64,000 nt of DNA. It comes from Pseudomonas fluorescens. Lineage in GTDB: Bacteria; Pseudomonadota; Gammaproteobacteria; Pseudomonadales; Pseudomonadaceae. Location: assembly GCF_000967965.1 (NCBI RefSeq), contig NZ_LACC01000017.1, positions 1 through 64,000 on the forward strand, written 5' to 3'. The notes under the pieces were generated by a model. It worked only from the letters and a program-made list of their open reading frames with translations. It was not told the DNA's origin and searched no databases. Position numbers and translations under genes: made by a program. Below are positions 52,511-63,933 of this stretch, piece after piece (within the stretch, counting starts at the first letter, position 1; each line of letters begins with the position of its first letter).

Positions 52511-52581
52511 CGCCATCGTTCGAATGGCCTGAATCCTGATTTCGCTGAAAAAAGCCTGCCTGAGCCTTGAGGAATACCACA

Positions 52582-53106
52582 ATGAAATACCGCCTGGGCG
52601 ACGCCCGCGTCGAAACCCATCCACAGAGCTGGGTCGCACCCAATGCCGTGCTGGTGGGCAAGGTCAAGCTGGATGAGGGCGCCAACGTCTGGTTCAACGC
52701 CGTATTGCGCGGCGACAACGAATTGATCCTGATCGGCAAGAACAGCAACGTCCAGGACGGCACCGTGATGCACACCGACATGGGCTACCCGCTGACCATC
52801 GGCACTGGCGTGACCATCGGCCACAACGCCATGCTCCACGGCTGCACCGTCGGCGACTACAGCCTGATCGGCATTAACGCGGTGATTCTCAATGGCGCGA
52901 AGATCGGCAAGAACTGCATCATCGGCGCCAATTCACTGATCGGCGAAGGCAAGGAGATTCCGGACGGATCGCTGGTCATGGGGTCGCCCGGCAAAGTGGT
53001 GCGCGAATTGACCGAGCCGCAAATCAGGATGCTGGAAGCCAGCGCTGCTCACTACGTGCACAACTCGCAGCGCTATGCCCGCGACCTGGCCGAGCAGGAA
53101 GAATGA
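52582..53106 (+). CDS. Gamma carbonic anhydrase-like hexapeptide protein (YrdA family)
   Basis: This 174-residue left-handed beta-helix protein has hexapeptide repeats and the metal-site histidines in [20 protein letters not shown] and MLHGCTVGD. Family members bind zinc or iron, but few show carbonic anhydrase activity, so the role is open. ATG 52582 is preceded by TGAGGAA. Its end overlaps the DUF1289 gene by four bases (ATGA). Confidence 0.87.
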   Translation: MKYRLGDARVETHPQSWVAPNAVLVGKVKLDEGANVWFNAVLRGDNELILIGKNSNVQDGTVMHTDMGYPLTIGTGVTIGHNAMLHGCTVGDYSLIGINAVILNGAKIGKNCIIGANSLIGEGKEIPDGSLVMGSPGKVVRELTEPQIRMLEASAAHYVHNSQRYARDLAEQEE

Positions 53107-53318
53107 CTGCCACTGAACGTCCGGTAGCATCGCCCTGCGTGAACATTTGTGCGCTGGATGACGATGACATCTGCACCGGTTGCCAACGCACGGTGGAGGA
53201 GATTACCCGCTGGAGCCGCATGGACAACGACGAGCGGCGCAAGGTGCTGGGGTTGTGTCATGAGCGGGCCAAGTCCAGTGGGTTGATCTGGATGCTGCCT
53301 TCCAAATCCGATCGCTGA
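53103..53318 (+). CDS. DUF1289 small cysteine-rich protein
   Basis: This 71-residue protein has [22 protein letters not shown] followed by [18 protein letters not shown], the DUF1289 pattern with four cysteines likely to bind a metal. Function is unknown. It is translationally coupled to the gamma-carbonic-anhydrase-like gene through an ATGA overlap, which suggests a shared role. Confidence 0.88.
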   Translation: MTATERPVASPCVNICALDDDDICTGCQRTVEEITRWSRMDNDERRKVLGLCHERAKSSGLIWMLPSKSDR

Positions 53319-53331
53319 GTGGCGGAGCTTC

Positions 53332-53445
53332 TGTGGCGAGGGAGCTTGCTCCCGCTGGGTTGCGAAGCAACCCCAAAAATCTCAAGTGAATGTGCTGATT
53401 TCGGGGCCGCTACGCGACCCGACGGGAGCAAGCTCCCTCGCCACA
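53332..53445. repeat. REP-type palindromic pair, family B
   Basis: TGTGGCGAGGGAGCTTGCTC and the complement ending CTCCCTCGCCACA flank about 65 bases. It is the same family as at 25553-25674. Confidence 0.9.
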
Positions 53446-53508
53446 GGTTATTTGTGTACCGAAGATGAAGTATCCTGTGCACAAAATTGACAGGTATTCC
53501 CACGCCTC

Positions 53509-53976
53509 ATGCTCTTCCTGATCGCCTACATCAGCAGCGTCGTGCTGATCAACTACGCCTTTTCCACCACGCCGCACCTGGACATCATCTGGTCGGCCTG
53601 GGGCGGGCTGGTGTTTGTGTTGCGCGACATGGTGCAAGCCCGATTCGGGCATGGCGCCCTCGCAGCGATGCTGGTGGCACTGGTGTTGTCCTATGTCACC
53701 TCCGATCCGTCCATCGCCCTGGCCAGCGCCACGGCGTTCGCGGTTTCCGAGTGCATCGACTGGCTGGTGTTCAGCATTACCAAGCGTCCGCTGCATGATC
53801 GCCTGTGGATAAGTTCGGCCCTGAGCATTCCCCTCGATACCTTTATCTTTTTCGGCATGATCGACGCCCTGACGCCGGGGGTGATCCTCACCGCCCTGGG
53901 TTCGAAGTTCGCCGGGGTCACCGCCGTGTGGCTGATCATGGCCTGGCGCCTGCGCAAACAGGCTGTCGTCAGCTGA
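53509..53976 (+). CDS. VUT-family (DUF165) membrane protein
   Basis: This 155-residue protein has about five hydrophobic segments (for example MLFLIAYISSVVLINYAF and AALAAMLVALVLSYV-like) and the family-type pattern SECIDWLVFSITKRP. VUT/YhhQ proteins transport queuosine precursors in E. coli, but this form is shorter than YhhQ (about 220 residues) and the assignment is by overall resemblance. No queuosine gene is adjacent. Confidence 0.68.
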   Translation: MLFLIAYISSVVLINYAFSTTPHLDIIWSAWGGLVFVLRDMVQARFGHGALAAMLVALVLSYVTSDPSIALASATAFAVSECIDWLVFSITKRPLHDRLWISSALSIPLDTFIFFGMIDALTPGVILTALGSKFAGVTAVWLIMAWRLRKQAVVS

Positions 53977-54063
53977 AGTTCATGTAAAATGCCGCGCTTT
54001 CTCCCCATGGGAAGCGCGCATGGCGACGCGTCCCTCGATGATCCGCTCCTTGAGGACCTTCAG

Positions 54064-55245
54064 ATGACCCGTATCGGAACTCCATTGTCACCCACCGCGA
54101 CCCGCGTATTGATGTGTGGCTGTGGCGAGTTGGGCAAGGAAGTGGTGATCGAGCTGCAACGCCTGGGCGTTGAAGTGATTGCCGTGGACCGCTACGCCAA
54201 CGCGCCGGCCATGCAGGTGGCGCACCGCAGCCACGTGATCAACATGCTCGATGGTGCCGCCCTGCGCGCCGTGATCGAAGCCGAGAAGCCGCACTTCATC
54301 GTCCCGGAAATCGAAGCCATCGCCACCGCGACTCTGGTGGAGCTGGAAGCCGAAGGCTTCACCGTGATTCCGACCGCCCGCGCCGCGCAGCTGACCATGA
54401 ACCGCGAAGGCATCCGTCGCCTGGCCGCTGAAGAGCTGGACCTGCCGACCTCGCCGTACCACTTTGCCGACACCTTCGAGGACTACAGCAAAGCCGTTGA
54501 AGACCTCGGGTTCCCATGCGTGGTCAAGCCGGTCATGAGTTCTTCGGGCAAGGGCCAGAGCCTGCTGCGCAGCGTCGATGACGTGCAGAAAGCCTGGGAC
54601 TACGCCCAGGAAGGCGGCCGTGCCGGTAAAGGTAGGGTGATCATCGAAGGCTTCATCGATTTCGACTACGAAATCACCCTGCTGACGGTGCGCCACGTCG
54701 GCGGCACCACCTTCTGCGCGCCGGTCGGCCACCGTCAGGAGAAGGGCGACTACCAGGAATCCTGGCAGCCCCAAGCCATGAGCCCGGTTGCCCTGGCTGA
54801 ATCCGAACGCGTCGCCAAGGCTGTGACCGAAGCCCTGGGTGGCCGTGGTCTGTTTGGCGTCGAGCTATTCATCAAAGGTGATCAGGTGTGGTTCAGCGAA
54901 GTCTCGCCGCGCCCGCACGACACCGGCCTGGTCACGCTGATTTCCCAGGACCTGTCGCAGTTCGCCCTGCACGCACGGGCCATTCTCGGTCTGCCGATCC
55001 CGTTGATCCGTCAGTTCGGGCCTTCGGCCTCGGCGGTGATCCTGGTGGAAGGGCAGTCGACCCAGACCGCTTTCGCCAACCTGGGTGCCGCGCTGAGCGA
55101 ACCGGATACCGCGTTGCGCCTGTTCGGCAAGCCTGAAGTCAACGGCCAGCGCCGCATGGGTGTGGCCCTGGCGCGCGACGAATCGATCGAAGCCGCCCGC
55201 GCCAAGGCGACCCGTGCTTCGCAGGCGGTTGTCGTAGAGCTGTAA
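54064..55245 (+). CDS. purT: Formate-dependent GAR transformylase PurT
   Basis: PurT makes FGAR from GAR with formate and ATP, an alternative to PurN. The 393-residue ATP-grasp protein has [36 protein letters not shown] and [19 protein letters not shown] 54064 is chosen over 53989 because [16 protein letters not shown] is the conserved start. TAAAAT at 53985-53990 could be a -10 element. Confidence 0.97.
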   Translation: MTRIGTPLSPTATRVLMCGCGELGKEVVIELQRLGVEVIAVDRYANAPAMQVAHRSHVINMLDGAALRAVIEAEKPHFIVPEIEAIATATLVELEAEGFTVIPTARAAQLTMNREGIRRLAAEELDLPTSPYHFADTFEDYSKAVEDLGFPCVVKPVMSSSGKGQSLLRSVDDVQKAWDYAQEGGRAGKGRVIIEGFIDFDYEITLLTVRHVGGTTFCAPVGHRQEKGDYQESWQPQAMSPVALAESERVAKAVTEALGGRGLFGVELFIKGDQVWFSEVSPRPHDTGLVTLISQDLSQFALHARAILGLPIPLIRQFGPSASAVILVEGQSTQTAFANLGAALSEPDTALRLFGKPEVNGQRRMGVALARDESIEAARAKATRASQAVVVEL

Positions 55246-55272
55246 AAACTTCGTGGGCCAGCCTGTATCCCC

Positions 55273-55362
55273 TGTGGGAGCGGGCTTGCTCGCGAATGCG
55301 ATCTGACATTCAGCAATGTTTTCGACTGACACACCGCCTTCGCGGGCAAGCCCGCTCCTACA
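55273..55362. repeat. REP-type palindromic pair, family A variant
   Basis: TGTGGGAGCGGGCTTGCTCG and a complement containing GGGCAAGCCCGCTCCTACA flank about 45 bases between purT and the zinc-ribbon gene. Confidence 0.88.
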
Positions 55363-55446
55363 GGGTCGGTGCCAGGCATCAGGTCTGGGTCGACCTATAA
55401 TTTGTGGATGCTCAAGTTCCTTCATCAAAGCTTCAGGCCTGTACCC

Positions 55447-55995
55447 ATGAACTCCCAAAGCATCATCGTCCCGAAAATCTCCACCCTGCCGGTGCACGAA
55501 CCCCGGGCCCGGGCCGTCGTACGTTGGCTGGTGCGCAAGAACATCATCGAGGAAGAACTGACCACCTGTGGCCGCACCGGCAACCGCATGGCCCATGCCA
55601 TCGCCGACGGTGCCCGCGCAGTGGTCCTGCACCCTGAAGCCCTGCCGTTCGGCGAGCCGATCAATGGCCTGGAGATCATCACCAAGCGCTGCATCTATAC
55701 GCCAGCCAAGGGTTTCCTTGAAGAGGCGGGCTGCGCCGAGTGCCGCAAGGAAGTGGGTGAAGCCCTGTTCGAAAGCCTGGAAGACTGGATGCCGGGGCGT
55801 ACCGACAACTTCACCTGCCCCGAATGCGGGCATGAAGACGACATCAACGGCTTCCTGTTCCTGCAGGAATGCGGCTTCTCCAACCTCGGTTTCATCTTCA
55901 ACAACTGGGCTGAAGCCGGGTTCAAGCAGAGCTTTATCGATGAATTCGCCGATTGGCTCGATCAGCCGGTCAGTTGGGTGAAAGTCGAATTGTAG
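55447..55995 (+). CDS. Conserved protein with two CxxC pairs (zinc-ribbon-like), unknown function
   Basis: This 182-residue protein has two CxxC pairs, C96/C99 (GCAECRKE) and C124/C127 (TCPECGHEDD), likely to hold zinc, and a C-terminal part rich in aromatic residues (FNNWAEAGFKQSFIDEFADW). I do not recognise a functional family. ATG 55447 is the likely start; the longer frame from 55369 runs back towards the REP pair. It lies before guaB without obvious coupling. Confidence 0.75.
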   Translation: MNSQSIIVPKISTLPVHEPRARAVVRWLVRKNIIEEELTTCGRTGNRMAHAIADGARAVVLHPEALPFGEPINGLEIITKRCIYTPAKGFLEEAGCAECRKEVGEALFESLEDWMPGRTDNFTCPECGHEDDINGFLFLQECGFSNLGFIFNNWAEAGFKQSFIDEFADWLDQPVSWVKVEL

Positions 55996-56034
55996 GGGGC
56001 GCCAATCTCCGTATGTCAGTAATGCCAATAATAG

Positions 56035-57582
<1,548 letters not shown>

Positions 57583-57607
57583 GCCTTCAAGCAACAAGCT
57601 AAGCAAC

Positions 57608-57630
57608 CGGGGCTGTTTTATTCAGCCCCG
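57608..57630 (+). other. Hairpin in the guaB-guaA gap
   Basis: CGGGGCTG and CAGCCCCG form an 8-bp stem around TTTTATT. The following sequence has only scattered T residues, so it may attenuate or stabilise the guaB transcript rather than fully terminate it. Confidence 0.55.
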
Positions 57631-57681
57631 AGTTGTTTCTGAATCACGACTGTTTCCGAATTTTTTAGACGAGACTGAATC

Positions 57682-59259
57682 ATGGCCCTCGACATTCACG
57701 CTCACCGCATCCTGATCCTCGACTTCGGTTCCCAGTACACCCAGCTGATCGCCCGCCGCGTGCGTGAAATCGGCGTGTACTGCGAACTGCACCCGTTCGA
57801 CATGGACGAAGATGCGATCCGCGAATTCGCTCCTAAAGGCGTCATCCTCGCCGGCGGCCCGGAGTCGGTTCACGAAGCCAACAGCCCGCGCTGCCCACAA
57901 GCGGTTTTCGATCTGGGCGTGCCGGTCTTTGGTATCTGCTACGGCATGCAGACCATGGCCGAGCAACTGGGTGGCAAGGTTGAAGGTTCCGAACTGCGTG
58001 AGTTCGGTTATGCCCGCGTTGACGTGGTCGGCAAGAGCCGCCTGCTCGACGGCATCGAAGACCACATCGACGCCGACGGCCTGTTTGGCCTCGACGTGTG
58101 GATGAGCCACGGTGACAAGGTCACCCGCATGCCGGAAGACTTCCACATCCTGGCCAGCACCCCGAGCTGCCCGATTGCCGGTATGTTCAACGATGCTCGC
58201 GGCTACTACGGCGTGCAGTTCCACCCGGAAGTGACCCATACCAAGCAGGGCGGTCGCATCCTGTCGCGCTTCATCCTCGACATCTGCGAGTGTGAAGCCC
58301 TGTGGACCCCGTCGAAAATCGCTGAAGACGCCATCGCCCAGGTTCGCGCCCAGGTTGGCACCGACAACGTCCTGCTCGGCTTGTCCGGCGGTGTTGACTC
58401 CTCGGTAGTTGCCGCACTGCTGCACAAAGCCATTGGCGACCAGCTGACCTGCGTGTTCGTCGACAACGGCCTGCTGCGCTTGCACGAAGGCGAGCAAGTG
58501 ATGGCCATGTTCGCCGAGAACATGGGCGTCAAGGTGATCCGCGCCAACGCCGAAGAGCAGTTCCTCGGCAACCTGGCCGGCGAAGCCGACCCGGAGAAGA
58601 AGCGCAAGATCATCGGCCGTACCTTCATCGACGTGTTCGATGCCGAATCCTGCAAGCTGGACAACATCAAGTACCTGGCCCAGGGCACCATCTACCCGGA
58701 CGTGATCGAGTCGGCTGGCGCGAAAAGCGGCAAGGCCCACGTGATCAAGTCGCACCACAACGTGGGTGGCCTGCCGGAAGAAATGAACCTCAAGCTGGTT
58801 GAACCCCTGCGCGAGCTGTTCAAGGACGAAGTCCGTCGTCTGGGCCTGGAACTGGGCCTGCCGTACGACATGGTCTACCGTCACCCGTTCCCGGGCCCGG
58901 GCCTGGGCGTGCGCATCCTCGGTGAAGTGAAGAAGGAATACGCCGACCTGCTGCGTCGCGCCGACCACATCTTCATCGAAGAACTGCGCAAGGCCGACTG
59001 GTACCACAAGGTCAGCCAGGCATTCGTAGTGTTCCAGCCGGTGAAATCGGTTGGCGTGGTTGGCGATGGCCGACGTTACGCCTGGGTCGTGGCCCTGCGT
59101 GCCGTGGAAACCATCGACTTCATGACCGCGCGTTGGGCACACCTGCCTTACGAACTGCTGGAAACCGTCAGCGGCCGCATCATCAATGAAATCGAAGGCA
59201 TCTCCCGCGTCACCTATGACGTGTCGAGCAAGCCGCCAGCGACCATTGAGTGGGAATGA
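57682..59259 (+). CDS. guaA: GMP synthase (glutamine-hydrolysing) GuaA
   Basis: GuaA aminates XMP to GMP. The 525-residue protein has an N-terminal glutaminase domain with nucleophile C86 ([10 protein letters not shown]) and the histidine in FHPEVTHT, then an ATP pyrophosphatase domain with [15 protein letters not shown], and the C-terminal dimerisation domain ending PPATIEWE. It pairs with guaB. Confidence 0.98.
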   Translation: MALDIHAHRILILDFGSQYTQLIARRVREIGVYCELHPFDMDEDAIREFAPKGVILAGGPESVHEANSPRCPQAVFDLGVPVFGICYGMQTMAEQLGGKVEGSELREFGYARVDVVGKSRLLDGIEDHIDADGLFGLDVWMSHGDKVTRMPEDFHILASTPSCPIAGMFNDARGYYGVQFHPEVTHTKQGGRILSRFILDICECEALWTPSKIAEDAIAQVRAQVGTDNVLLGLSGGVDSSVVAALLHKAIGDQLTCVFVDNGLLRLHEGEQVMAMFAENMGVKVIRANAEEQFLGNLAGEADPEKKRKIIGRTFIDVFDAESCKLDNIKYLAQGTIYPDVIESAGAKSGKAHVIKSHHNVGGLPEEMNLKLVEPLRELFKDEVRRLGLELGLPYDMVYRHPFPGPGLGVRILGEVKKEYADLLRRADHIFIEELRKADWYHKVSQAFVVFQPVKSVGVVGDGRRYAWVVALRAVETIDFMTARWAHLPYELLETVSGRIINEIEGISRVTYDVSSKPPATIEWE

Positions 59260-59305
59260 TCGAATTGAACCTGTGAAACCAGGTTCAAACCGATAGTGCC
59301 AAGCG

Positions 59306-59336
59306 AAGCCCCGGGTCGAGAGACCCGGGGCTTTTT
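59306..59336 (+). terminator. Strong terminator after guaA
   Basis: AAGCCCCGGGTC (59306-59317) and GACCCGGGGCTT (59322-59333) pair perfectly around GAGA, followed by further T residues. It also stands six bases from the stop of the convergent toxin-like gene. Confidence 0.93.
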
Positions 59337-59341
59337 GCGTT

Positions 59342-62299
59342 TCAAGGGACGCGTGTGGGTTTCAAGCCATTGCGGCGCAGTGCATCCGAAAGGTCGGCCA
59401 GGCTGGCAAATTGCTTATTATTGATGCTGCCCCACTGTGGGCGCTCGATGCACACGCCTGTGGCGTCGGAGTGGATCAGTGTGCGCACCAGTGAGCCGTC
59501 CCGGGTGCGGTGAACCAATTCGAGCTGGTTGCCGTACTTCTCGATGCTGAACATGCCCGGTTGATTGAGTGCAGCCTCGAGTACCAGTTCCCTGGCAAGC
59601 TCTGGGGATTCCACTTGCAGGAGCAGGTCGTTCTTGATGGTGAACACGGTGCTGTCTGTTCTGCTGGTTCCGGATTTTCCCGGATCTTGCTCAATGCTCG
59701 TGGGCTGGGCGACCTCGGCACTTTTTACCCGCAGTCCGATGCCTCCTTCCAGTTCACTGACGCCCGCGACGCCTTCCCAGGTATTGGAGTGGGTATTGCC
59801 AACCAAGGCAATCCAGCGATGAGGGCCTCTAGCGGCCTGATCAGCATCGATAATGATCTTGGCAAAGTAATTCATCATTTTGTGCCGGTGGGCGTGTGCT
59901 GTCTCGAACATGTTATCGACGCGATAGCTGGCGGCACAGTCGATCGCCTGTACGCGAATGTGGTTTTTCTGCGCGGCCTTGACCACTTTCATAAAGGTGA
60001 ATCGGCCAGAGGGATCGGTGTGATGACCTATATCAAGGTTCTTCAGGTAACTTTTCAGGCTTTTCGACATTACGCCGCTCTTGTTGAAAACATCCAGGTC
60101 CGCCTGATGGAAGTCGTTGAGCAGGTGTTCCATGTACAAGGTTTTAACCTTTTGTTTGCTGAGTATTTCCATGTTCTCGATCAGGAACTGTTTGCTGCCA
60201 ATGCTGGAGTGGCTTTCGCCGACTACAAGGGCGGGTGACTCTTCGAACAGCGTCTCGATGATGTCCTTGGTTCGGCTTACCGGGCCAAAGGTCGGAATGG
60301 TCGGCCTGGGAGGGAGTTCCGGAAGGTTTTGATAGTAGGCCTCTGCGTCTCGAAACAAGGTTTTTCTCAGGGCCTTGAACTGCATCAGAGCGCCTCCGGG
60401 ATTAAAGATGTCGTCGAAAGCGTCACTGAGGTGATTGACTTTGTTAACGTCAGTGACGATAGGCAGCAACTCGGCCCGTAACGCCAGGGGCACGTCATAG
60501 ACAGTGGTGGGGCTGGCTACGTTGGGTAAAGGTTCTGGCGTCCTTCCCCATGGCCAGCATCCGAAAATGCTACCGCCGCCATACAGCCCGGGGCGTGTCA
60601 GGAGTTCCCATTCACCCGCGGCGTTCAAGCGAACCGGCAGGTTGCGGTAAAACGAGAACGGGTTGGCGGGATCGATGATGACCCAGGTCTTCAACTCGTT
60701 GACGTAGCGCACCAGGTAGTAGTCGCCATTGATCCTGATGTAGTTGCCGCCCGTCGCCGGCTGATAAATGTTGCGGTACTGGCCTTCCTCGGCCGCTACC
60801 TGCAACCCATCGAGTACCTCATTGGTCTCGAACGGGGCTAGCGGGTTTTCACCTTCCAGGACATAGGCTCGACCAGGAGCGGCAACGGTGATTTTCGGCG
60901 GGGCGCCATTGGGGTGTTCGTTTTCGGCGGCGAGATTCTCCTGGGGGGTGAACTCATCGTTAGCTTCACCGACTTCCGCTACCTCGACCGAGCCGCCGAG
61001 CGCCAGCGCATTGAAGAGGGTATCGATGCTGCTGAAGATGGCGCCGAGTACACCGGCCTTGCGCTCCTGGGTATTCTTCCCGTTGACGGCCTGGTCGATG
61101 TTCAGGCCGATGTTGGCCAGGCCGGCGCCGACAGCCGCGAGGGCAACCGGCCAGCCCACCACGGCCATCGCCCCAAAGAGGCGGCTGAAGGTGCTCAGGT
61201 AGCCGATCCACAGCTTTTCCCGCAGGTCGCCATTGGAGCGCAGGGACAGATCGGCGTCGTCGAACATGCGTTCCCTGACCGAGTCACGGATCCAGCTGAA
61301 GACGTCACCCTCGATGTCGGGCGCGTCCTGATCGAACAGGCTGCTGTCGTATTTGCCCCAGGTCGAATACAGCAGGTCGAGGGTGTGATTCAGGCCGACG
61401 TTGTCGCCATCCTGTTGTTGGGCCGACAGGGGAAAGTGCGCCATGAAGCGGGCGCGATTATCCGGGTGGTTGTTCTGGCACAACAGCCACCAGTGCAGGT
61501 CGTGGGAGGTTTCGAATACATGGAAGGCATCTGTTTCGCCAGGGGTATACAGGATCTGCCGACCCTGGCGGTCGATGATGCGCAGTATGTCGCAGGCGAA
61601 GTAGTTGCCGATGTACAGGGGCGTGGCCCGCAGGCCTTCGGCAGGTGGCTCATGGGCGTGGAGCATGTCGAGGGTGATGGGCCAGGAGAGGTGGCCGGCC
61701 ACAGCCTTGAGTACGGTCTTGAGGTTCTCGTTGCTCAGGCGTGAGCCGTCGTGTTCCTCCAGCGCCTTGGAAATGAAATTGAGCTTGGCCAGGGTGCGGA
61801 AATTGTCTGAATGCTGGCGCCAGAAGGCGCCCATCTTGTCCCAATAGCGGTCGTGAAAATTGATGCGCCACAGGTCCTTGATGACCACGCTTGGGTACAT
61901 CTTCACCTCGTTGGTTTCGTTGTAGATCCGGGCGTTCGCCCCCTCGTTGTAGAAACCACCGTCACTGTCCAGCAGGTCGGCATTGTCCTGATCGTGGGCT
62001 TGAAAGCGCTGGATCACCAGTTGCGGCAAGGTCAGCGACTCAATGGGCTTGGGGTAGTGTTCCCAGAACAGGAAGGCCTTGGTGCTGGTCACCGAAGTGT
62101 TGTCGAAACGGTGCCACCAGACTTTGTCCGGATCGATGTGCTGGATACCGTACTTGTCCAGAATCCCCCGGGCTTCGATATGGGCCATGTCGTGCATGTC
62201 GGGGCATGCTTCCACGAACGGGACCACCAGGTCTTTGAGGGCCTGCACGTCGTCGGAGTTGGGAAGTAGGAATTGTGAGTTTGTATCTGAAGAATTCAT
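59342..62299 (-). CDS. Large toxin-like protein with a Tiki/ChaN/PMT-C2-like C-terminal domain
   Basis: This 985-residue protein resembles the dermonecrotic or membrane-targeted effector toxins annotated in pseudomonads; that resemblance is from memory. Residues 1-350 form a tryptophan- and histidine-rich soluble part. Hydrophobic stretches lie at about 374-400 (AMAVVGWPVALAAVGAGLAN) and 415-435. Residues 690-850 carry VVGESHSS (694-697 GESH), YMEHLL (E724, H725) and LVGNTHSN (834-837), the motif set of the Tiki/EreA/ChaN/PMT superfamily. There is no signal peptide. AAGGAGAG precedes ATG 62299. By eye it is more A/T-rich than its neighbours. No immunity gene or secretion component is adjacent, so role and export are unknown. 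Confidence 0.72.
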   Translation of the reverse strand: MNSSDTNSQFLLPNSDDVQALKDLVVPFVEACPDMHDMAHIEARGILDKYGIQHIDPDKVWWHRFDNTSVTSTKAFLFWEHYPKPIESLTLPQLVIQRFQAHDQDNADLLDSDGGFYNEGANARIYNETNEVKMYPSVVIKDLWRINFHDRYWDKMGAFWRQHSDNFRTLAKLNFISKALEEHDGSRLSNENLKTVLKAVAGHLSWPITLDMLHAHEPPAEGLRATPLYIGNYFACDILRIIDRQGRQILYTPGETDAFHVFETSHDLHWWLLCQNNHPDNRARFMAHFPLSAQQQDGDNVGLNHTLDLLYSTWGKYDSSLFDQDAPDIEGDVFSWIRDSVRERMFDDADLSLRSNGDLREKLWIGYLSTFSRLFGAMAVVGWPVALAAVGAGLANIGLNIDQAVNGKNTQERKAGVLGAIFSSIDTLFNALALGGSVEVAEVGEANDEFTPQENLAAENEHPNGAPPKITVAAPGRAYVLEGENPLAPFETNEVLDGLQVAAEEGQYRNIYQPATGGNYIRINGDYYLVRYVNELKTWVIIDPANPFSFYRNLPVRLNAAGEWELLTRPGLYGGGSIFGCWPWGRTPEPLPNVASPTTVYDVPLALRAELLPIVTDVNKVNHLSDAFDDIFNPGGALMQFKALRKTLFRDAEAYYQNLPELPPRPTIPTFGPVSRTKDIIETLFEESPALVVGESHSSIGSKQFLIENMEILSKQKVKTLYMEHLLNDFHQADLDVFNKSGVMSKSLKSYLKNLDIGHHTDPSGRFTFMKVVKAAQKNHIRVQAIDCAASYRVDNMFETAHAHRHKMMNYFAKIIIDADQAARGPHRWIALVGNTHSNTWEGVAGVSELEGGIGLRVKSAEVAQPTSIEQDPGKSGTSRTDSTVFTIKNDLLLQVESPELARELVLEAALNQPGMFSIEKYGNQLELVHRTRDGSLVRTLIHSDATGVCIERPQWGSINNKQFASLADLSDALRRNGLKPTRVP

Positions 62300-62352
62300 T
62301 TCTCTCTCCTTGAGAAATGGATGGGTTTGAAGTCGGCACTATGCCCTGCGGA

Positions 62353-62370
62353 CTACAGCCTGATCTGTAG
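62353..62370. promoter_or_regulatory. Inverted repeat upstream of the toxin-like gene
   Basis: CTACAG (62353-62358) and CTGTAG (62365-62370) are perfect inverted hexamers six bases apart, 54 bases upstream of the toxin-like gene start. It could be an operator. The rest of the 257-base gap 62300-62556 shows no convincing gene. Confidence 0.4.
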
Positions 62371-62556
62371 GAATGACGGCGCACGGTGTCCGGTATTGAT
62401 GGATCTGTGCTGTCAGAGGCGGATCCGAACAGACTGCCGGCCCCGCTGCGGCCCGTCGTCACGCCCACTTTGCTGTTTCTTTCACAACTGCGGGTGTATC
62501 GTATTCGCCTTTTGCGGGCCCCGGGCCTGTCGCTGATACGTGAGGTAGTTGAGTTC

Positions 62557-63933
62557 ATGTCGTTTACCCGTCGCCAAATCCTCGGTGGCCTGGCCGGTCT
62601 TGTTGTCGTTGGCGTCGGTGCGGGGGGCGCATCGCGCTACTGGCTGGGCAAGATGGCTGACGCCGAGGCGGGCCACGACTACGAGCTGATCGCAGCACCG
62701 CTGGACGTGGAACTGGTAGCCGGGCACAGGACCCAGGCTTGGGCCTTCGGCCCGTCGGCGCCGGGCACCGAATTGCGGGTGCGCCAGGGTGAATGGCTAC
62801 GGGTGCGCTTCATCAACCATCTGCCGGTCGCGACCACCATCCACTGGCACGGCATCCGCCTGCCGCTGGAAATGGACGGTGTGCCTTACGTGTCGCAATT
62901 GCCGGTGTTGCCGGGTGAGTACTTCGATTACAAATTCCGCGTGCCGGATGCCGGCAGCTACTGGTATCACCCGCATGTGAACAGCAGTGAAGAGCTCGGT
63001 CGTGGCCTGGTCGGCCCTTTGATCATCGACGAACGCGAGCCGACCGGTTTCAAGTATGAGAAGACCTTGAGCCTGAAAAGCTGGCATGTCGACGACGTCG
63101 GCAATTTCGTCGAGTTCAGCATTCCCCGTGAAGCGGCCCGTGGCGGTACAGCGGGGCGCCTGGCGACCATCAACGGCGTGCCGCAAGCGGTGATCGACTT
63201 GCCGGCCGGGCAGATCACCCGTGTACGCCTGCTCAACCTCGATAACACCCTGACCTATCGCCTGAACATTCCCGGAGTCGAAGCGCAGATCTATGCGCTG
63301 GACGGCAACCCGGTCGAGCCACGACCGCTCGGCAAGGAGTACTGGCTCGGTCCGGGCATGCGCATTTGCCTGGCGATCAAGGCCCCGCCGGCCGGTGAGG
63401 AGTTGTCGTTGCGCAACGGCCCGGTGCGCCTGGGCACGTTCCGTTCGGTGGCCAATACCGATGCGCCGACCGAGTGGCCGCCGGCCCTGCCGGCCAACCC
63501 GATTGCCGAGCCGGACCTGGCCAATGCCGAGAAACTCAACTTCAATTTCGAATGGGTCGGCTCGGTGTCGGTCAACGTTGATAACGGCAAGCCGCCGAGC
63601 CTGTGGCAGATTAATGGCAAGGCCTGGGACATCACCGACAAGACCTGCGCCGACCGGCCGATTGCCAAACTCGAGAAGGGCAAGAGCTACATTTTCGAAT
63701 TGAAGAACATGACTCAGTACCAGCACCCGATTCACCTGCACGGCATGAGTTTCAAGGTCATCGCCTCGAACCGGCACAAGGTCATTCCGTACTTCACTGA
63801 CACCTACCTGCTGGGCAAGAACGAGCGCGCGCAGGTAGCGTTGGTGGCGGATAATCCGGGTGTATGGATGTTCCACTGCCATGTGATCGACCACATGGAA
63901 ACCGGCCTGATGGCCGCCATCGAGGTGGCGTGA
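62557..63933 (+). CDS. Tat-exported multicopper oxidase
   Basis: This 458-residue protein has a twin-arginine signal (SFTRRQILGGLAG, R5-R6) and the copper motifs of multicopper oxidases: HWHG (96-99), HPH (138-140), HPIHLHG (390-396) and FHCHVIDHMETGLM (439-452), so type 1, 2 and 3 sites appear complete. It is likely periplasmic and may oxidise Cu(I) or other metals or phenols. ATG 62557 is chosen because it opens the Tat signal; the frame extends back to 62386. Its stop overlaps the next start by one base. Confidence 0.9.
   Translation: MSFTRRQILGGLAGLVVVGVGAGGASRYWLGKMADAEAGHDYELIAAPLDVELVAGHRTQAWAFGPSAPGTELRVRQGEWLRVRFINHLPVATTIHWHGIRLPLEMDGVPYVSQLPVLPGEYFDYKFRVPDAGSYWYHPHVNSSEELGRGLVGPLIIDEREPTGFKYEKTLSLKSWHVDDVGNFVEFSIPREAARGGTAGRLATINGVPQAVIDLPAGQITRVRLLNLDNTLTYRLNIPGVEAQIYALDGNPVEPRPLGKEYWLGPGMRICLAIKAPPAGEELSLRNGPVRLGTFRSVANTDAPTEWPPALPANPIAEPDLANAEKLNFNFEWVGSVSVNVDNGKPPSLWQINGKAWDITDKTCADRPIAKLEKGKSYIFELKNMTQYQHPIHLHGMSFKVIASNRHKVIPYFTDTYLLGKNERAQVALVADNPGVWMFHCHVIDHMETGLMAAIEVA

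Noticed and set aside
62386..62556. In-frame upstream extension of the multicopper oxidase as a separate immunity protein or longer N-terminus
   Set aside because: It has no stop before the Tat signal at 62557 and no ribosome site. The Tat motif fixes the start at 62557.
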